A stretch of 30,831 bases of DNA from an uncultured Clostridia bacterium (GTDB lineage: Bacteria > Bacillota > Clostridia > TANB77 > CAG-508), in contig CAKPBB010000020.1 of the NCBI GenBank assembly GCA_934140005.1, positions 1-30,831 of the forward strand, given 5' to 3'. The translations under genes were made by a program, and so were the position numbers. The notes beneath the pieces were generated by a model. That model had not been told where the DNA came from. It did not search any database and worked only from the letters and a program-made list of their open reading frames with translations. This document shows positions 1 to 7,216 of this stretch, piece after piece; position 1 is the first letter of the stretch; each line of letters begins with the position of its first letter.

Positions 1-275
1 TCATCTTTTCCCATCAACGCTGCTGTCAATATTGTTTGTGCATCTTCATCCCAAACTGCATCTTCTTGTGCTATTTTTGCATTCTTTGCCTGTGATAAAA
101 CACCATTTTCCCCAATTGTTGCATTTAAACTTACACCTGCAAGAATTAACATTACAATTATTGAGATTACTAAAGCTATTAAAGTAATACCATTTGTATT
201 ATACAAATTCTTTATTTGCATATTATTAGTCTGTTGCATTTCAAGTTGACTCTTCACACATTTTCTTTTGTTCAT
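1..275 (-). CDS. Prepilin-like protein with N-terminal methylation-type segment (partial, runs off left edge)
   Basis: An open reading frame starts at ATG 275 and is still open at the window edge, giving 91 residues. A strong GGAGG (286-290) lies 10 nt upstream. A polar leader of about 29 residues is followed by NGITLIALVISIIV and then ILAGVSLNATIGENGVL, which is the pattern of the prepilin-like (type II secretion/type IV pilin) proteins that are common and often multicopy in Clostridia. Processing would be expected after Gly29, and the position usually held by Glu5 of the mature pilin is Ala, as is frequent in this clostridial group. The part seen ends in an acidic, Trp-containing helix. The C-terminal domain is outside the window, so the role (pilus, pseudopilus or surface display) cannot be decided. 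Confidence 0.75.
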   Translation of the reverse strand, partial: MNKRKCVKSQLEMQQTNNMQIKNLYNTNGITLIALVISIIVMLILAGVSLNATIGENGVLSQAKNAKIAQEDAVWDEDAQTILTAALMGKD

Positions 276-456
276 TTATGGTTTTCCTCCTTAGATTTTA
301 TAAGTAGAGAAAAAGCTTTTTATTTATCTTTGATAATTTTAAATTATCAACAATTAAAGCTCTTTCTCTTTCAATCCATAAAAAACATTAGTCTAATGAC
401 TTTTGCTTTTCTTTGAAAGAAAACCATTTCAAAACTTCTCTATTTTACTTTTATGG

Positions 457-487
457 ACTTTCTTTAAGTTCTAGACTTAAAGAAAGT
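457..487. repeat. Perfect palindromic repeat, copy 1 (13-bp stem, 5-nt loop)
   Basis: The arms at 457-469 and 475-487 are perfectly complementary around the loop TCTAG. The core 462-482 is the exact reverse complement of the core of copy 2 at 630-650. No T-tract follows on the minus strand, so it does not look like an ordinary minus-strand terminator. Confidence 0.75.
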
Positions 488-629
488 AAAAAAAGACATG
501 AAATAGTATATTCTATTATACTTCCACATCTTCTATAATTTTATTTAATTTAATTTATTTATATTTTTTAAAATGAATAGTTGACTTCAAAGCTTACTAA
601 TGATAGAATTTCTATAAATATTAAATGAG

Positions 630-650
630 CTTTAAGTCTAGAACTTAAAG
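630..650. repeat. Perfect palindromic repeat, copy 2 (8-bp stem, inverted relative to copy 1)
   Basis: CTTTAAGT (630-637) pairs with ACTTAAAG (643-650) around CTAGA, and the 21 nt are the exact reverse complement of 462-482. On the plus strand it is followed by TTTTTT and so resembles a plus-strand terminator, but there is no plus-strand gene to its left. The two copies, about 150 nt apart and facing each other, could be the ends of a small non-coding element. Confidence 0.7.
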
Positions 651-672
651 TTTTTTATTTTTTAAAGTAAAA

Positions 673-696
673 GCGAACAGGAAATCTCCTGTTCGC
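673..696 (-). terminator. Rho-independent terminator of the 196-residue hypothetical gene
   Basis: GCGAACAGGA (673-682) and TCCTGTTCGC (687-696) form a perfect 10-bp GC-containing stem with a 4-nt loop. On the minus strand it is followed by a T-rich run (TTTTACTTT). It lies about 40 nt beyond the stop codon at 735. Confidence 0.9.
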
Positions 697-734
697 CACA
701 CATCACCTCTTTCATTAAATTATTAAAAGTATTA

Positions 735-1325
735 TCAATTGAAAATATCTCGATCTCTTTCAAGTGCTTCAACAAATTTTGCTAAATCTTTTTTATATAC
801 TGCAATCTTCACTTTTCCATAATAGTTTTTCAAAACACAAAAACTATATTCCGCATATGCTTCTGCTTCGTTAAACACTTTGGTTTCATTATTGTTACGA
901 TTCCATGCTTCCCACCATGCCTTCAGTTCACTTCTAGAAAGCTTTACTTCTTTTTGAGGAATAACTCTTGCAATTTCAAAAATATAACAATTTGATGCTT
1001 CATATACTCCCCAAGCTATAATTTTAGGTTTAGTAATTTCGGTTAACTTTTTAAGATATCCTTCTCTAACAGGAGAACAATCATCTTCTTTAAATACCCA
1101 ATTCATAGTAGGAATTAAAAAGTCTCCCTGATATCTTATAGCAAGTTCTTGTACTCTATCCATTACATCAGAAGTAATAGAAAGTTCTTCATCAGCTTTT
1201 TCGTAAATAATCTCTTTTTCGCCATCAACAATAATTTCTTTCTTAAAGGCCCTCATAATTTGCAGAGCTTTTACCACATTCCGCAATTCCTCCTCGGTCA
1301 TTTCCTTGATAAAATCGTAATACAT
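735..1325 (-). CDS. Hypothetical protein, 196 residues
   Basis: I do not recognise a family. The protein is soluble, with no signal peptide or membrane segment. An N-terminal helix rich in Glu (residues 5-30) is followed by alternating strand/helix segments. A Trp-rich stretch, AWWEAWNRNNNE, sits near residues 137-148, and a charged helix ends the protein (KKDLAKFVEALERDRD). A ribosome binding site (AAAGGA) precedes ATG 1325 at normal distance. The gene is flanked by its own strong terminator (673-696) and lies downstream of asnB in the same direction, about 150 nt away. There is no clear operon partner to suggest a role. Confidence 0.7.
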   Translation of the reverse strand: MYYDFIKEMTEEELRNVVKALQIMRAFKKEIIVDGEKEIIYEKADEELSITSDVMDRVQELAIRYQGDFLIPTMNWVFKEDDCSPVREGYLKKLTEITKPKIIAWGVYEASNCYIFEIARVIPQKEVKLSRSELKAWWEAWNRNNNETKVFNEAEAYAEYSFCVLKNYYGKVKIAVYKKDLAKFVEALERDRDIFN

Positions 1326-1474
1326 AGCTAATCCTTTCTGTCTTATATTGCTTAGACTTTTGTATGATTAAATGCAGAATGTACTTAATCAGAGGTTATG
1401 TTTTATTATAAAATAAAACTCGGTATTGATATATTACCACAGATTCTGGCAATTTTCAATATATTCAATTTTAT

Positions 1475-3322
1475 TTACAACACTATCTCTGGATTATATC
1501 TTTCAAGCCACATATTTACCTGTATTAAATATGCCATTAGCTGTGGACCAGTCATCAATTGTCCAAACCATGGTCTTGTAAATGCCTTGCCATCTGTTTC
1601 TATAATTTCATTTATATATTTCGTATTTAGCAAAGAATGTATTGGGCTTGATGAATCTTTCATAATTTTTGTAAGTTCTTTTTTTACAATTGACAAATAT
1701 GATGGATTATGAGTTTTTGGATACGGACTTTTCTTTCTATAGATAATCTCTTCTGGTAAAATTCCTTCCATTGCATATCTAAGTAGTCCCTTTTCTCTTC
1801 CTTTATATGCTTTCATCTCCCATGGAATGTTCCATAAATATTCCACTATTCTTATATCGCAAAATGGAACTCTTACCTCAAATCCATTATACATACACAT
1901 TCTGTCGGTTCTATCAAGTAGTGTCTGCATAAACCAATTTGAAGTCAAATATATTAGCTTTCTTTCAAGTTTATTTTCTTCACTTTCATTTGGTAAAAAT
2001 TCAATTTTACTAATACTCTCTGAATATTTTTTATCGATATAATTTTTCAAGTCAATCTGTTTTGCAATATCTGGTGATAAAAGATTTTGCCTTTCTGATA
2101 TTGCTAAAGACCATGGAAATGTATTACTATCTAATGCGTCTTTTCTGAAATACCAAGGATATCCTCCAAAAATTTCATCTGAACATTCTCCTGACAAAGC
2201 AACTGTTGCCTCTTTTTTTACATTCTTAAAAAATAGTAAATATGAAGAATCTACATCAGCCATTCCTGGAAAATCTCTTGCTATCATTGCTGATTCTAAT
2301 GCCTCAAATAATTCTGGTGTATCAATTATAATTTTATGATGTATCGTATCAAATTTATTTACCATTAAGTCTATAAAATAATTATCTGTATTAGGCTGGA
2401 AATCATTTTTTACAAAATATTTTTCTTGGTCTTTATAATCAACAGAAAAAGTATGAAGCTTAGTTCCATAGTTTTTACGATAATATTTGCTTGCAATTGC
2501 AGTTATTATGCTAGAATCTAAGCCACCAGATAAAAGCGTACATAGTGGTACATCAGAAACTAATTGTTTCTTTATAGAATCATTTATTAAATATCGTATT
2601 TTTTCACAAGTTTCTTCTAAATTATCCGTATGCTCTTTGGTAGTTAATTTCCAATATTCTTTTTTAGAAATTCCATCTTTGTTGATTATCAAGAAATTAG
2701 CTGGTTCTAGTTCAAAAATATCTTTAAATGGTGTACAGCCTGGTGAATGACTAGGTCCTATTCCAAATAATTCTGATATTCCATTCTTATCTAATTTGCT
2801 TGTCACTTTTGGATGTTCAAGAATAGCTTTTATTTCAGATGCAAATATAAAATTTCCATCTACATTCGAATAATATAATGGCTTAATTCCAAATTGATCT
2901 CTTCCAATAAATACCTCTTCTGTTTTATCATTATAAATTGCAAAAGCAAAAATTCCATTTAGATGATTACATACATCTTTGCCATATAAAACATATGCTT
3001 TTAATAATATTTCTGTATCTGAATGACCTTTAAAAGTAAATCCTTTTTCTTCTAATTCCTTTTTTAATTCTTTTGTATTATAAATTTGACCATTATATAC
3101 AATTGTATAAGTAACTTCGTTATACGTAAAACTCATTGGTTGTTTTCCATTTTCAATGTCAATAACACTCAATCTTCTATGTCCTAAATTAACATGTTTT
3201 GAAAAAAATAATCCTTCTTCATCTGGTCCTCGCTTCTTCAATGTTTTAGTCATATTTCTTAAAATAGGATAATGGTTAGAAATATCTTCCCTATAATTTA
3301 CAATTCCAACAATTCCACACAT
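1475..3322 (-). CDS. asnB: Asparagine synthetase B (glutamine-hydrolysing)
   Basis: This enzyme makes asparagine from aspartate, ATP and glutamine in the cytoplasm. Cys2 after the initiator Met is the glutaminase nucleophile. The class II glutamine amidotransferase domain covers about residues 2-200, with RRLS near 49, YNGQIYN near 77-83 and the GHSDTE motif near 99. The ATP-pyrophosphatase loop SGGLDSS is at 265-271, at the start of the C-terminal synthetase domain. The length of 615 residues is usual for long bacterial AsnB forms. A good AAAGGAG ribosome binding site precedes ATG 3322. A candidate promoter (3343-3371) and an upstream terminator (3417-3450) suggest it is transcribed separately from the glycolytic operon. 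No T-box-like element fits in the short upstream space. Confidence 0.97.
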   Translation of the reverse strand: MCGIVGIVNYREDISNHYPILRNMTKTLKKRGPDEEGLFFSKHVNLGHRRLSVIDIENGKQPMSFTYNEVTYTIVYNGQIYNTKELKKELEEKGFTFKGHSDTEILLKAYVLYGKDVCNHLNGIFAFAIYNDKTEEVFIGRDQFGIKPLYYSNVDGNFIFASEIKAILEHPKVTSKLDKNGISELFGIGPSHSPGCTPFKDIFELEPANFLIINKDGISKKEYWKLTTKEHTDNLEETCEKIRYLINDSIKKQLVSDVPLCTLLSGGLDSSIITAIASKYYRKNYGTKLHTFSVDYKDQEKYFVKNDFQPNTDNYFIDLMVNKFDTIHHKIIIDTPELFEALESAMIARDFPGMADVDSSYLLFFKNVKKEATVALSGECSDEIFGGYPWYFRKDALDSNTFPWSLAISERQNLLSPDIAKQIDLKNYIDKKYSESISKIEFLPNESEENKLERKLIYLTSNWFMQTLLDRTDRMCMYNGFEVRVPFCDIRIVEYLWNIPWEMKAYKGREKGLLRYAMEGILPEEIIYRKKSPYPKTHNPSYLSIVKKELTKIMKDSSSPIHSLLNTKYINEIIETDGKAFTRPWFGQLMTGPQLMAYLIQVNMWLERYNPEIVL

Positions 3323-3342
3323 ACAAAAACTCCTTTATATTT

Positions 3343-3371
3343 TTTATATAGTATATGAAGAATTTCATCAA
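3343..3371 (-). promoter_or_regulatory. Candidate sigma-A promoter of asnB
   Basis: The minus strand reads TTGATG (3366-3371), a 17-nt spacer and TATAAA (3343-3348). The predicted transcript would have a leader of only about 15 nt, just enough for the ribosome binding site. A second TATAAT lies further upstream but has no good -35 partner. Confidence 0.5.
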
Positions 3372-3416
3372 AGTTGCATCACTTTTCTATATTATAGAAC
3401 CAAAGTGGACAAAAGA

Positions 3417-3450
3417 AGAGATGACAACTCATTTTTGAATCATCATCTCT
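3417..3450 (-). terminator. Terminator after the YezG-like gene (end of the glycolytic operon)
   Basis: AGAGATGA (3417-3424) pairs with TCATCTCT (3443-3450) around an 18-nt loop. On the minus strand it is followed by a pyrimidine-rich TCTTTTG. It lies just after the stop codon at 3464. The large loop and short T-tract make it weaker than the others in the window. Confidence 0.55.
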
Positions 3451-3463
3451 AATGTTATTAACA

Positions 3464-4213
3464 TTATTTCATATTTTTATTATTCCAATTTAAAATTTGA
3501 TTATTAAAAGTTTCATTTTCTTCAATATCAATTATATCTTCTTTTTTCTTTTTAACAAAGCTTATTTTCTTTTTTGGCTTTGCTTTTTTTTGTGTAGACG
3601 ATTGAGCAAGAGCCTCATCAACTGTTAAAGTTTTTTCATAGTCAATAATATTATTAACAGGTAATTTATATATTCCTTCAATATATTGTTCTTTTCTCAA
3701 TACGCCATTTTTCTTTACAAATTCTTGATATCTTTCAATAATTTGTCTATCCTTCTTTTGATATAGCTCTATATCCTTGTCTATATATTGATATCTCCAA
3801 ATAATATGTCTCTCATAAGAATCAAATGGCAAAGAATTAAGATTTTCATATCCAAATTCTATTTTAAATTGATAATTTTCAATTGAGATTATTATGTTGC
3901 TCCATACTTTACGTCTATGCTTTATTAAGCTATCTCGAAGTGATTTTATTGTATTATATAAATCTGCTATAAATTTAGAATATTCTTCCTCATCTATATC
4001 AAATAAACTAGGAATTTCATAACAGTTTACTGGCTTCTTTTTTATAATTCCTTTTGGAAAATAATAAAAATACATTTCTCCTTTTGGTTTTCCAATTGGA
4101 ACATCAATAATAGAAGTATATAAATATATACTTTCCCATTTTTCTGGAATTATATAAAAAAGTTTTTTCTGTATTTCTGAATAAATTACTTTATCTTCTG
4201 GTAAGCTTATCAT
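3464..4213 (-). CDS. YezG/DUF600-family immunity-like protein with Lys-rich tail
   Basis: Residues about 10-155 follow the pattern of the YezG (DUF600) family: YSEIQKKLFYIIPEKWESIY, then MYFYYFPKG, a WSNI strand, KIEFGYENL and the ERHIIWRYQYI motif. In Bacillus, YezG-type proteins are cytoplasmic antitoxins paired with LXG/polymorphic toxins. Here the domain is followed by about 90 extra residues ending in a Lys-rich, probably disordered tail (KKAKPKKKISFVKKKK), which I do not know from YezG. It starts only 12 nt after gpmI, with its ribosome binding site overlapping the gpmI stop, so it is the last gene of the glycolytic operon. No toxin gene is next to it. Family assignment is from remembered motifs and is fairly firm. 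The function in this context is unknown. Confidence 0.75.
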   Translation of the reverse strand: MISLPEDKVIYSEIQKKLFYIIPEKWESIYLYTSIIDVPIGKPKGEMYFYYFPKGIIKKKPVNCYEIPSLFDIDEEEYSKFIADLYNTIKSLRDSLIKHRRKVWSNIIISIENYQFKIEFGYENLNSLPFDSYERHIIWRYQYIDKDIELYQKKDRQIIERYQEFVKKNGVLRKEQYIEGIYKLPVNNIIDYEKTLTVDEALAQSSTQKKAKPKKKISFVKKKKEDIIDIEENETFNNQILNWNNKNMK

Positions 4214-4225
4214 AAAAATCTCCTA

Positions 4226-5755
4226 TTAATCTTCTAATAAACTCTCTCCTGTCATTTCTGTTGGTTTTTCAAGTCCCATTATATCTAACATTGTTGGTGC
4301 TAAATCTGCTAAACGTCCTTCTTTTAATTTTTTATTTAAGCCAATCATTGCAAGTGGTACTGGATTTGTAGTATGAGCTGTATGAGGTTCACCTGTCTTA
4401 TAATCAATCATTTGCTCACAGTTTCCATGATCAGCAGTGATTAGTAAAACACCGTTTACATCATTTATTGCGTCTACTACTTTCTTTACGCATTTATCAA
4501 TAGCTTCTAATGCTTTTATTGCTGCTTCTATACTTCCTGTATGCCCAACCATATCTGGGTTAGCAAAGTTTAAAATAATTGCATCATATTTTTTAGATTC
4601 AATTGCTTCTACAACTTTATCTGTTACTTCAAAAGCACTCATTTCTGGCTTCATATCATAAGTTTCAACTTTAGGTGATGGAACTAAAATTCTATCCTCT
4701 CCTGGATATTGTTTTTCTTCTCCACCATTAAAGAAAAATGTAACATGTGCATATTTTTCTGTTTCAGCAATTCTTAATTGTGTTAAACCTTTTTGACTAA
4801 TATATTCGCCAAAAGTATTTTTTATCTCTTCTTTCTTGAAAGCAACTTGAACATTTGGCATTGTTTCATCATATGGTGTCATACATACGAAAAATGTTTT
4901 CTTATATTCTCTTTCAAATCCATCAAAATTTGGGTCTACTATACTTCTAGTAATTTCTCTTGCTCTATCTGGTCTGAAATTAAAGAATATTACAGAGTCA
5001 TTTTCTTCAATTGTTGTTAAAGGTTCGCCATTTTGATTTGTTATAACTGTTGGTACAACAAATTCGTCAAAAACTTCTTTTTGATATGATTCTTCAATAG
5101 CTTGTGTAGCACTTAAAGCTGTTTCACCTTTTCCACAAGCAACTGCTTCATAAGCTTTTTGAACTCTTTGCCATCTCTTATCTCTATCCATTGCATAAAA
5201 TCTACCTGATAAAGAAGCTATTTTTCCAACTCCTTTTTCAGCCATTTTAGTTTCTAACTCTGTTATATAACCTTCTGCTGAAGCTGGTGGAGTATCTCTA
5301 CCATCTAAGAAACAATGTACAAATACATTTTCAAAATCTCTTCTTTTTGCAAGTTCTAATAAACCATATAGATGTCTATTATGACTGTGTACACCACCAT
5401 CTGAAAGTAATCCCATTATGTGTAATTTTGAATTGTTTTTCTTACAATTTTCAATTGCAGCAACAAATTCAGGATTACTAAAGAAATCTCCATCTTCTAT
5501 TGATTTTGTAATTTTAGCTAAATCTTGATATACAATTCTACCAGCTCCAATATTTGTATGTCCTACTTCAGAATTTCCCATTTGTCCATCTGGTAAACCT
5601 ACATCTTTTCCACTTGTGTGAATTATTGTATTTGGATTTTCTGCTAATAAATTTCTTAAATAAGGTATGTTAGCTAATTTAACTGCATTTCCTTCTGGGT
5701 TTTCATTAATTCCAAAACCGTCTAAAATCATCAACATTGTTGTTTTTTTATCCAT
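4226..5755 (-). CDS. gpmI: 2,3-bisphosphoglycerate-independent phosphoglycerate mutase
   Basis: The enzyme interconverts 3- and 2-phosphoglycerate in glycolysis using two Mn ions and a phosphoserine intermediate. Asp12 in MILDGFG is a metal ligand, and the catalytic serine is Ser62 in GNSEVGHTNIGAGR. The C-terminal phosphatase-fold metal motifs are seen in NFANPDMVGHTG and TADHGNCEQM. The length of 509 residues is typical. ATG 5755 is preceded by GAAGGAG. It follows tpiA by about 75 nt without a convincing terminator and is followed by the YezG-like gene, which matches the common gap-pgk-tpi-gpmI order of Bacillota. Confidence 0.98.
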   Translation of the reverse strand: MDKKTTMLMILDGFGINENPEGNAVKLANIPYLRNLLAENPNTIIHTSGKDVGLPDGQMGNSEVGHTNIGAGRIVYQDLAKITKSIEDGDFFSNPEFVAAIENCKKNNSKLHIMGLLSDGGVHSHNRHLYGLLELAKRRDFENVFVHCFLDGRDTPPASAEGYITELETKMAEKGVGKIASLSGRFYAMDRDKRWQRVQKAYEAVACGKGETALSATQAIEESYQKEVFDEFVVPTVITNQNGEPLTTIEENDSVIFFNFRPDRAREITRSIVDPNFDGFEREYKKTFFVCMTPYDETMPNVQVAFKKEEIKNTFGEYISQKGLTQLRIAETEKYAHVTFFFNGGEEKQYPGEDRILVPSPKVETYDMKPEMSAFEVTDKVVEAIESKKYDAIILNFANPDMVGHTGSIEAAIKALEAIDKCVKKVVDAINDVNGVLLITADHGNCEQMIDYKTGEPHTAHTTNPVPLAMIGLNKKLKEGRLADLAPTMLDIMGLEKPTEMTGESLLED

Positions 5756-5830
5756 TATCTCGCTCCTTCTACTTTCTCTTAAATTTTTAGAAATTTAGTT
5801 GATTATTTATTTTTTCTATTTTAACTTTAT

Positions 5831-6586
5831 TTATTGTTCGTCATATTTAACAATTTTTGAAAATTCATCTGGCTTTAAGCTAGCTCCACCAACTAAGCCA
5901 CCATCAATATCACTACATGCAAATAATTCTTTTGCATTTGAAGATTTTACACTTCCACCATATTGAATAATAACTTCTTCAGCTACTTCACTTCCATAAA
6001 TATTAGCAATTTCTTTTCTAATTGCTTTAATACTATTATTAGCATCTTCTGATGTAGCTGTTTTTCCAGTTCCGATAGCCCAAATTGGTTCATAAGCTAT
6101 GATTATACCTTTTACTTGTTCTCTAGTTAATCCTTCTAAAGCTAACTTTGTTTGCTTTGTAATAATTTCAACTGTTTTTCCTGCTTCTCTTTGCTCCAAT
6201 GTTTCTCCAACACAAACTATTGGCTTTAATCCATTTGCAAGAGCAGCTTTTATTTTCTTATTAACAGTTTCATCTGTTTCTGCAAAATATTGTCTTCTTT
6301 CAGAGTGTCCTATAATTACATATTCTACTCCAATTGATTTTAACATTTTAGCTGAAACTTCTCCAGTATAGGCACCTTTCTCTTCAAAATGAACATTTTG
6401 TGCTCCTATTTTTATATTAGTATTTTGTGCATTCATTAAACAATAGAATAAATCTGTATATGGAACACATAAAATAACTTCTGCTTTTGCGTCTTTTACT
6501 AAAGGTTCAAAAGCTTGAATGTACTCAATTGCTTCATTTGGTAACATATTCATTTTCCAATTTCCTGCAATTACTTTTCTACGCAT
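5831..6586 (-). CDS. tpiA: Triose-phosphate isomerase
   Basis: The enzyme interconverts dihydroxyacetone phosphate and glyceraldehyde 3-phosphate. Substrate-binding Asn9 and Lys11 are in GNWKMN, the electrophile His94 is in IIGHSERR, and the catalytic base Glu166 is in AYEPIWAIGTGK, with loop 6 intact. GGSVKSSNA and GGLVGGASL form the phosphate site. I place the start at ATG 6586, giving 251 residues, because AAAGGAG lies 9 nt upstream and the family begins with RRKVIAGNWKMN. An in-frame upstream ATG at 6616 would add 10 unlikely residues. The ribosome binding site lies inside the last codons of the NUDIX gene, whose stop is 4 nt before the start, so translation is probably coupled. Confidence 0.98.
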   Translation of the reverse strand: MRRKVIAGNWKMNMLPNEAIEYIQAFEPLVKDAKAEVILCVPYTDLFYCLMNAQNTNIKIGAQNVHFEEKGAYTGEVSAKMLKSIGVEYVIIGHSERRQYFAETDETVNKKIKAALANGLKPIVCVGETLEQREAGKTVEIITKQTKLALEGLTREQVKGIIIAYEPIWAIGTGKTATSEDANNSIKAIRKEIANIYGSEVAEEVIIQYGGSVKSSNAKELFACSDIDGGLVGGASLKPDEFSKIVKYDEQ

Positions 6587-6590
6587 AAAA

Positions 6591-7199
6591 TCATTCTCCT
6601 TTCTCTTGTGGTACATTTCTATTTGTTTGTTCTAAATTCATAAATGTTCTTAACTTTTCAAATATTTGTTCATACTTTTTAGCAAGACCTTGTTCATAAG
6701 GCAATCTTGTCATACTATTTGAAATAAACCCAATAGCATCTTCATAATCTAACCAGCCCTTTGATATTGCTTCTCTACCATCTGTAGAAACTTCTGATTG
6801 ATTTCTCACTTTTAAAGCATAGCAACTTACAAAACATTTTAAATTTTTTCTATTAGTTTCATCTTCTAAATTAGTATAGTCAACATCAATCATTCCAAGG
6901 TATTGCACATTTCTTGCAACACTTTGGTCTATTAGCAATTCTTCACCTAGTTCTCTAACCATTCCTTGAATAGGTAATTCATTGCTTCTAACATGACCTG
7001 AACACAAGTCTAATTTTCCAGGGTCTAAAAATCTTTTCCCTCTTTTTTCAAATAGCATTTTATTAGTTTCTTGATCTACAACAAAACATGTACAACATTT
7101 AATCCAAGGAACATCGCCTTGCATTGTATAATATTCTCTTTTTGAAATTGTTCCTGTTTTTACTCCATCTTTTGTATATATATCAATCATTTCTGCCAT
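6591..7199 (-). CDS. NUDIX hydrolase (IPP-isomerase-like subgroup)
   Basis: This is a NUDIX-fold protein of 202 residues. The NUDIX box spans about 68-90: Gly68 and Glu74 stand with GX5E spacing, and RELGEE follows at 82-87. The glycine normally after EE is replaced (EELLI), so the box is slightly degenerate, but the metal-binding glutamates are kept. The N-terminal part (IDIYTKDG, then a strand with CCTCFVVD and MLFEKRG) resembles the subgroup annotated as NUDIX or isopentenyl-diphosphate-isomerase-like. The substrate is unknown. The gene lies between pgk and tpiA with 17- and 4-nt gaps, so it is cotranscribed with glycolysis. It may be a house-cleaning enzyme acting on a nucleotide or sugar-phosphate product, which is inference. 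Confidence 0.85.
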   Translation of the reverse strand: MAEMIDIYTKDGVKTGTISKREYYTMQGDVPWIKCCTCFVVDQETNKMLFEKRGKRFLDPGKLDLCSGHVRSNELPIQGMVRELGEELLIDQSVARNVQYLGMIDVDYTNLEDETNRKNLKCFVSCYALKVRNQSEVSTDGREAISKGWLDYEDAIGFISNSMTRLPYEQGLAKKYEQIFEKLRTFMNLEQTNRNVPQEKGE

Positions 7200-7216
7200 A
7201 TAATTCTTCCTTATTT

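Larger units (their letters stand above)
276..672 (-). other. Gene-free, hairpin-rich AT region (possible leader of the prepilin-like gene)
   Basis: No coding gene is supported in this roughly 400 nt. Apart from the two palindromic repeats listed separately, it holds a chain of foldable elements. CCATAAAA (376-383) pairs with TTTTATGG (449-456) and encloses two short hairpins, CATTAGTCTAATG (386-398) and TTTTCTT/AAGAAAA (407-423). AGAGAAAAAGCTTT around 306-319 can pair, with one mismatch, with AAAGCTCTTTCTCT around 356-369, and this pair encloses TTGATAATT/AATTATCAA. On the minus strand this lies directly upstream of the prepilin-like gene's ribosome binding site and could be a structured 5' leader. 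I found no match to the c-di-GMP riboswitch consensus and no confident promoter. Confidence 0.4.

Noticed and set aside
276..500. c-di-GMP riboswitch upstream of the prepilin-like gene
   Set aside because: The position would fit, but I cannot find the conserved GC-rich core motifs of c-di-GMP-I or -II, and the region is almost entirely A and T.
1400..1419. Terminator of asnB
   Set aside because: The GTTTTATT/AATAAAAC stem is AT-only and lacks a following T-tract on the minus strand, so it is too weak to call.
3323..3463. T-box leader before asnB
   Set aside because: The space is too short and the conserved T-box sequence is absent. The hairpin present fits a terminator of the upstream operon.
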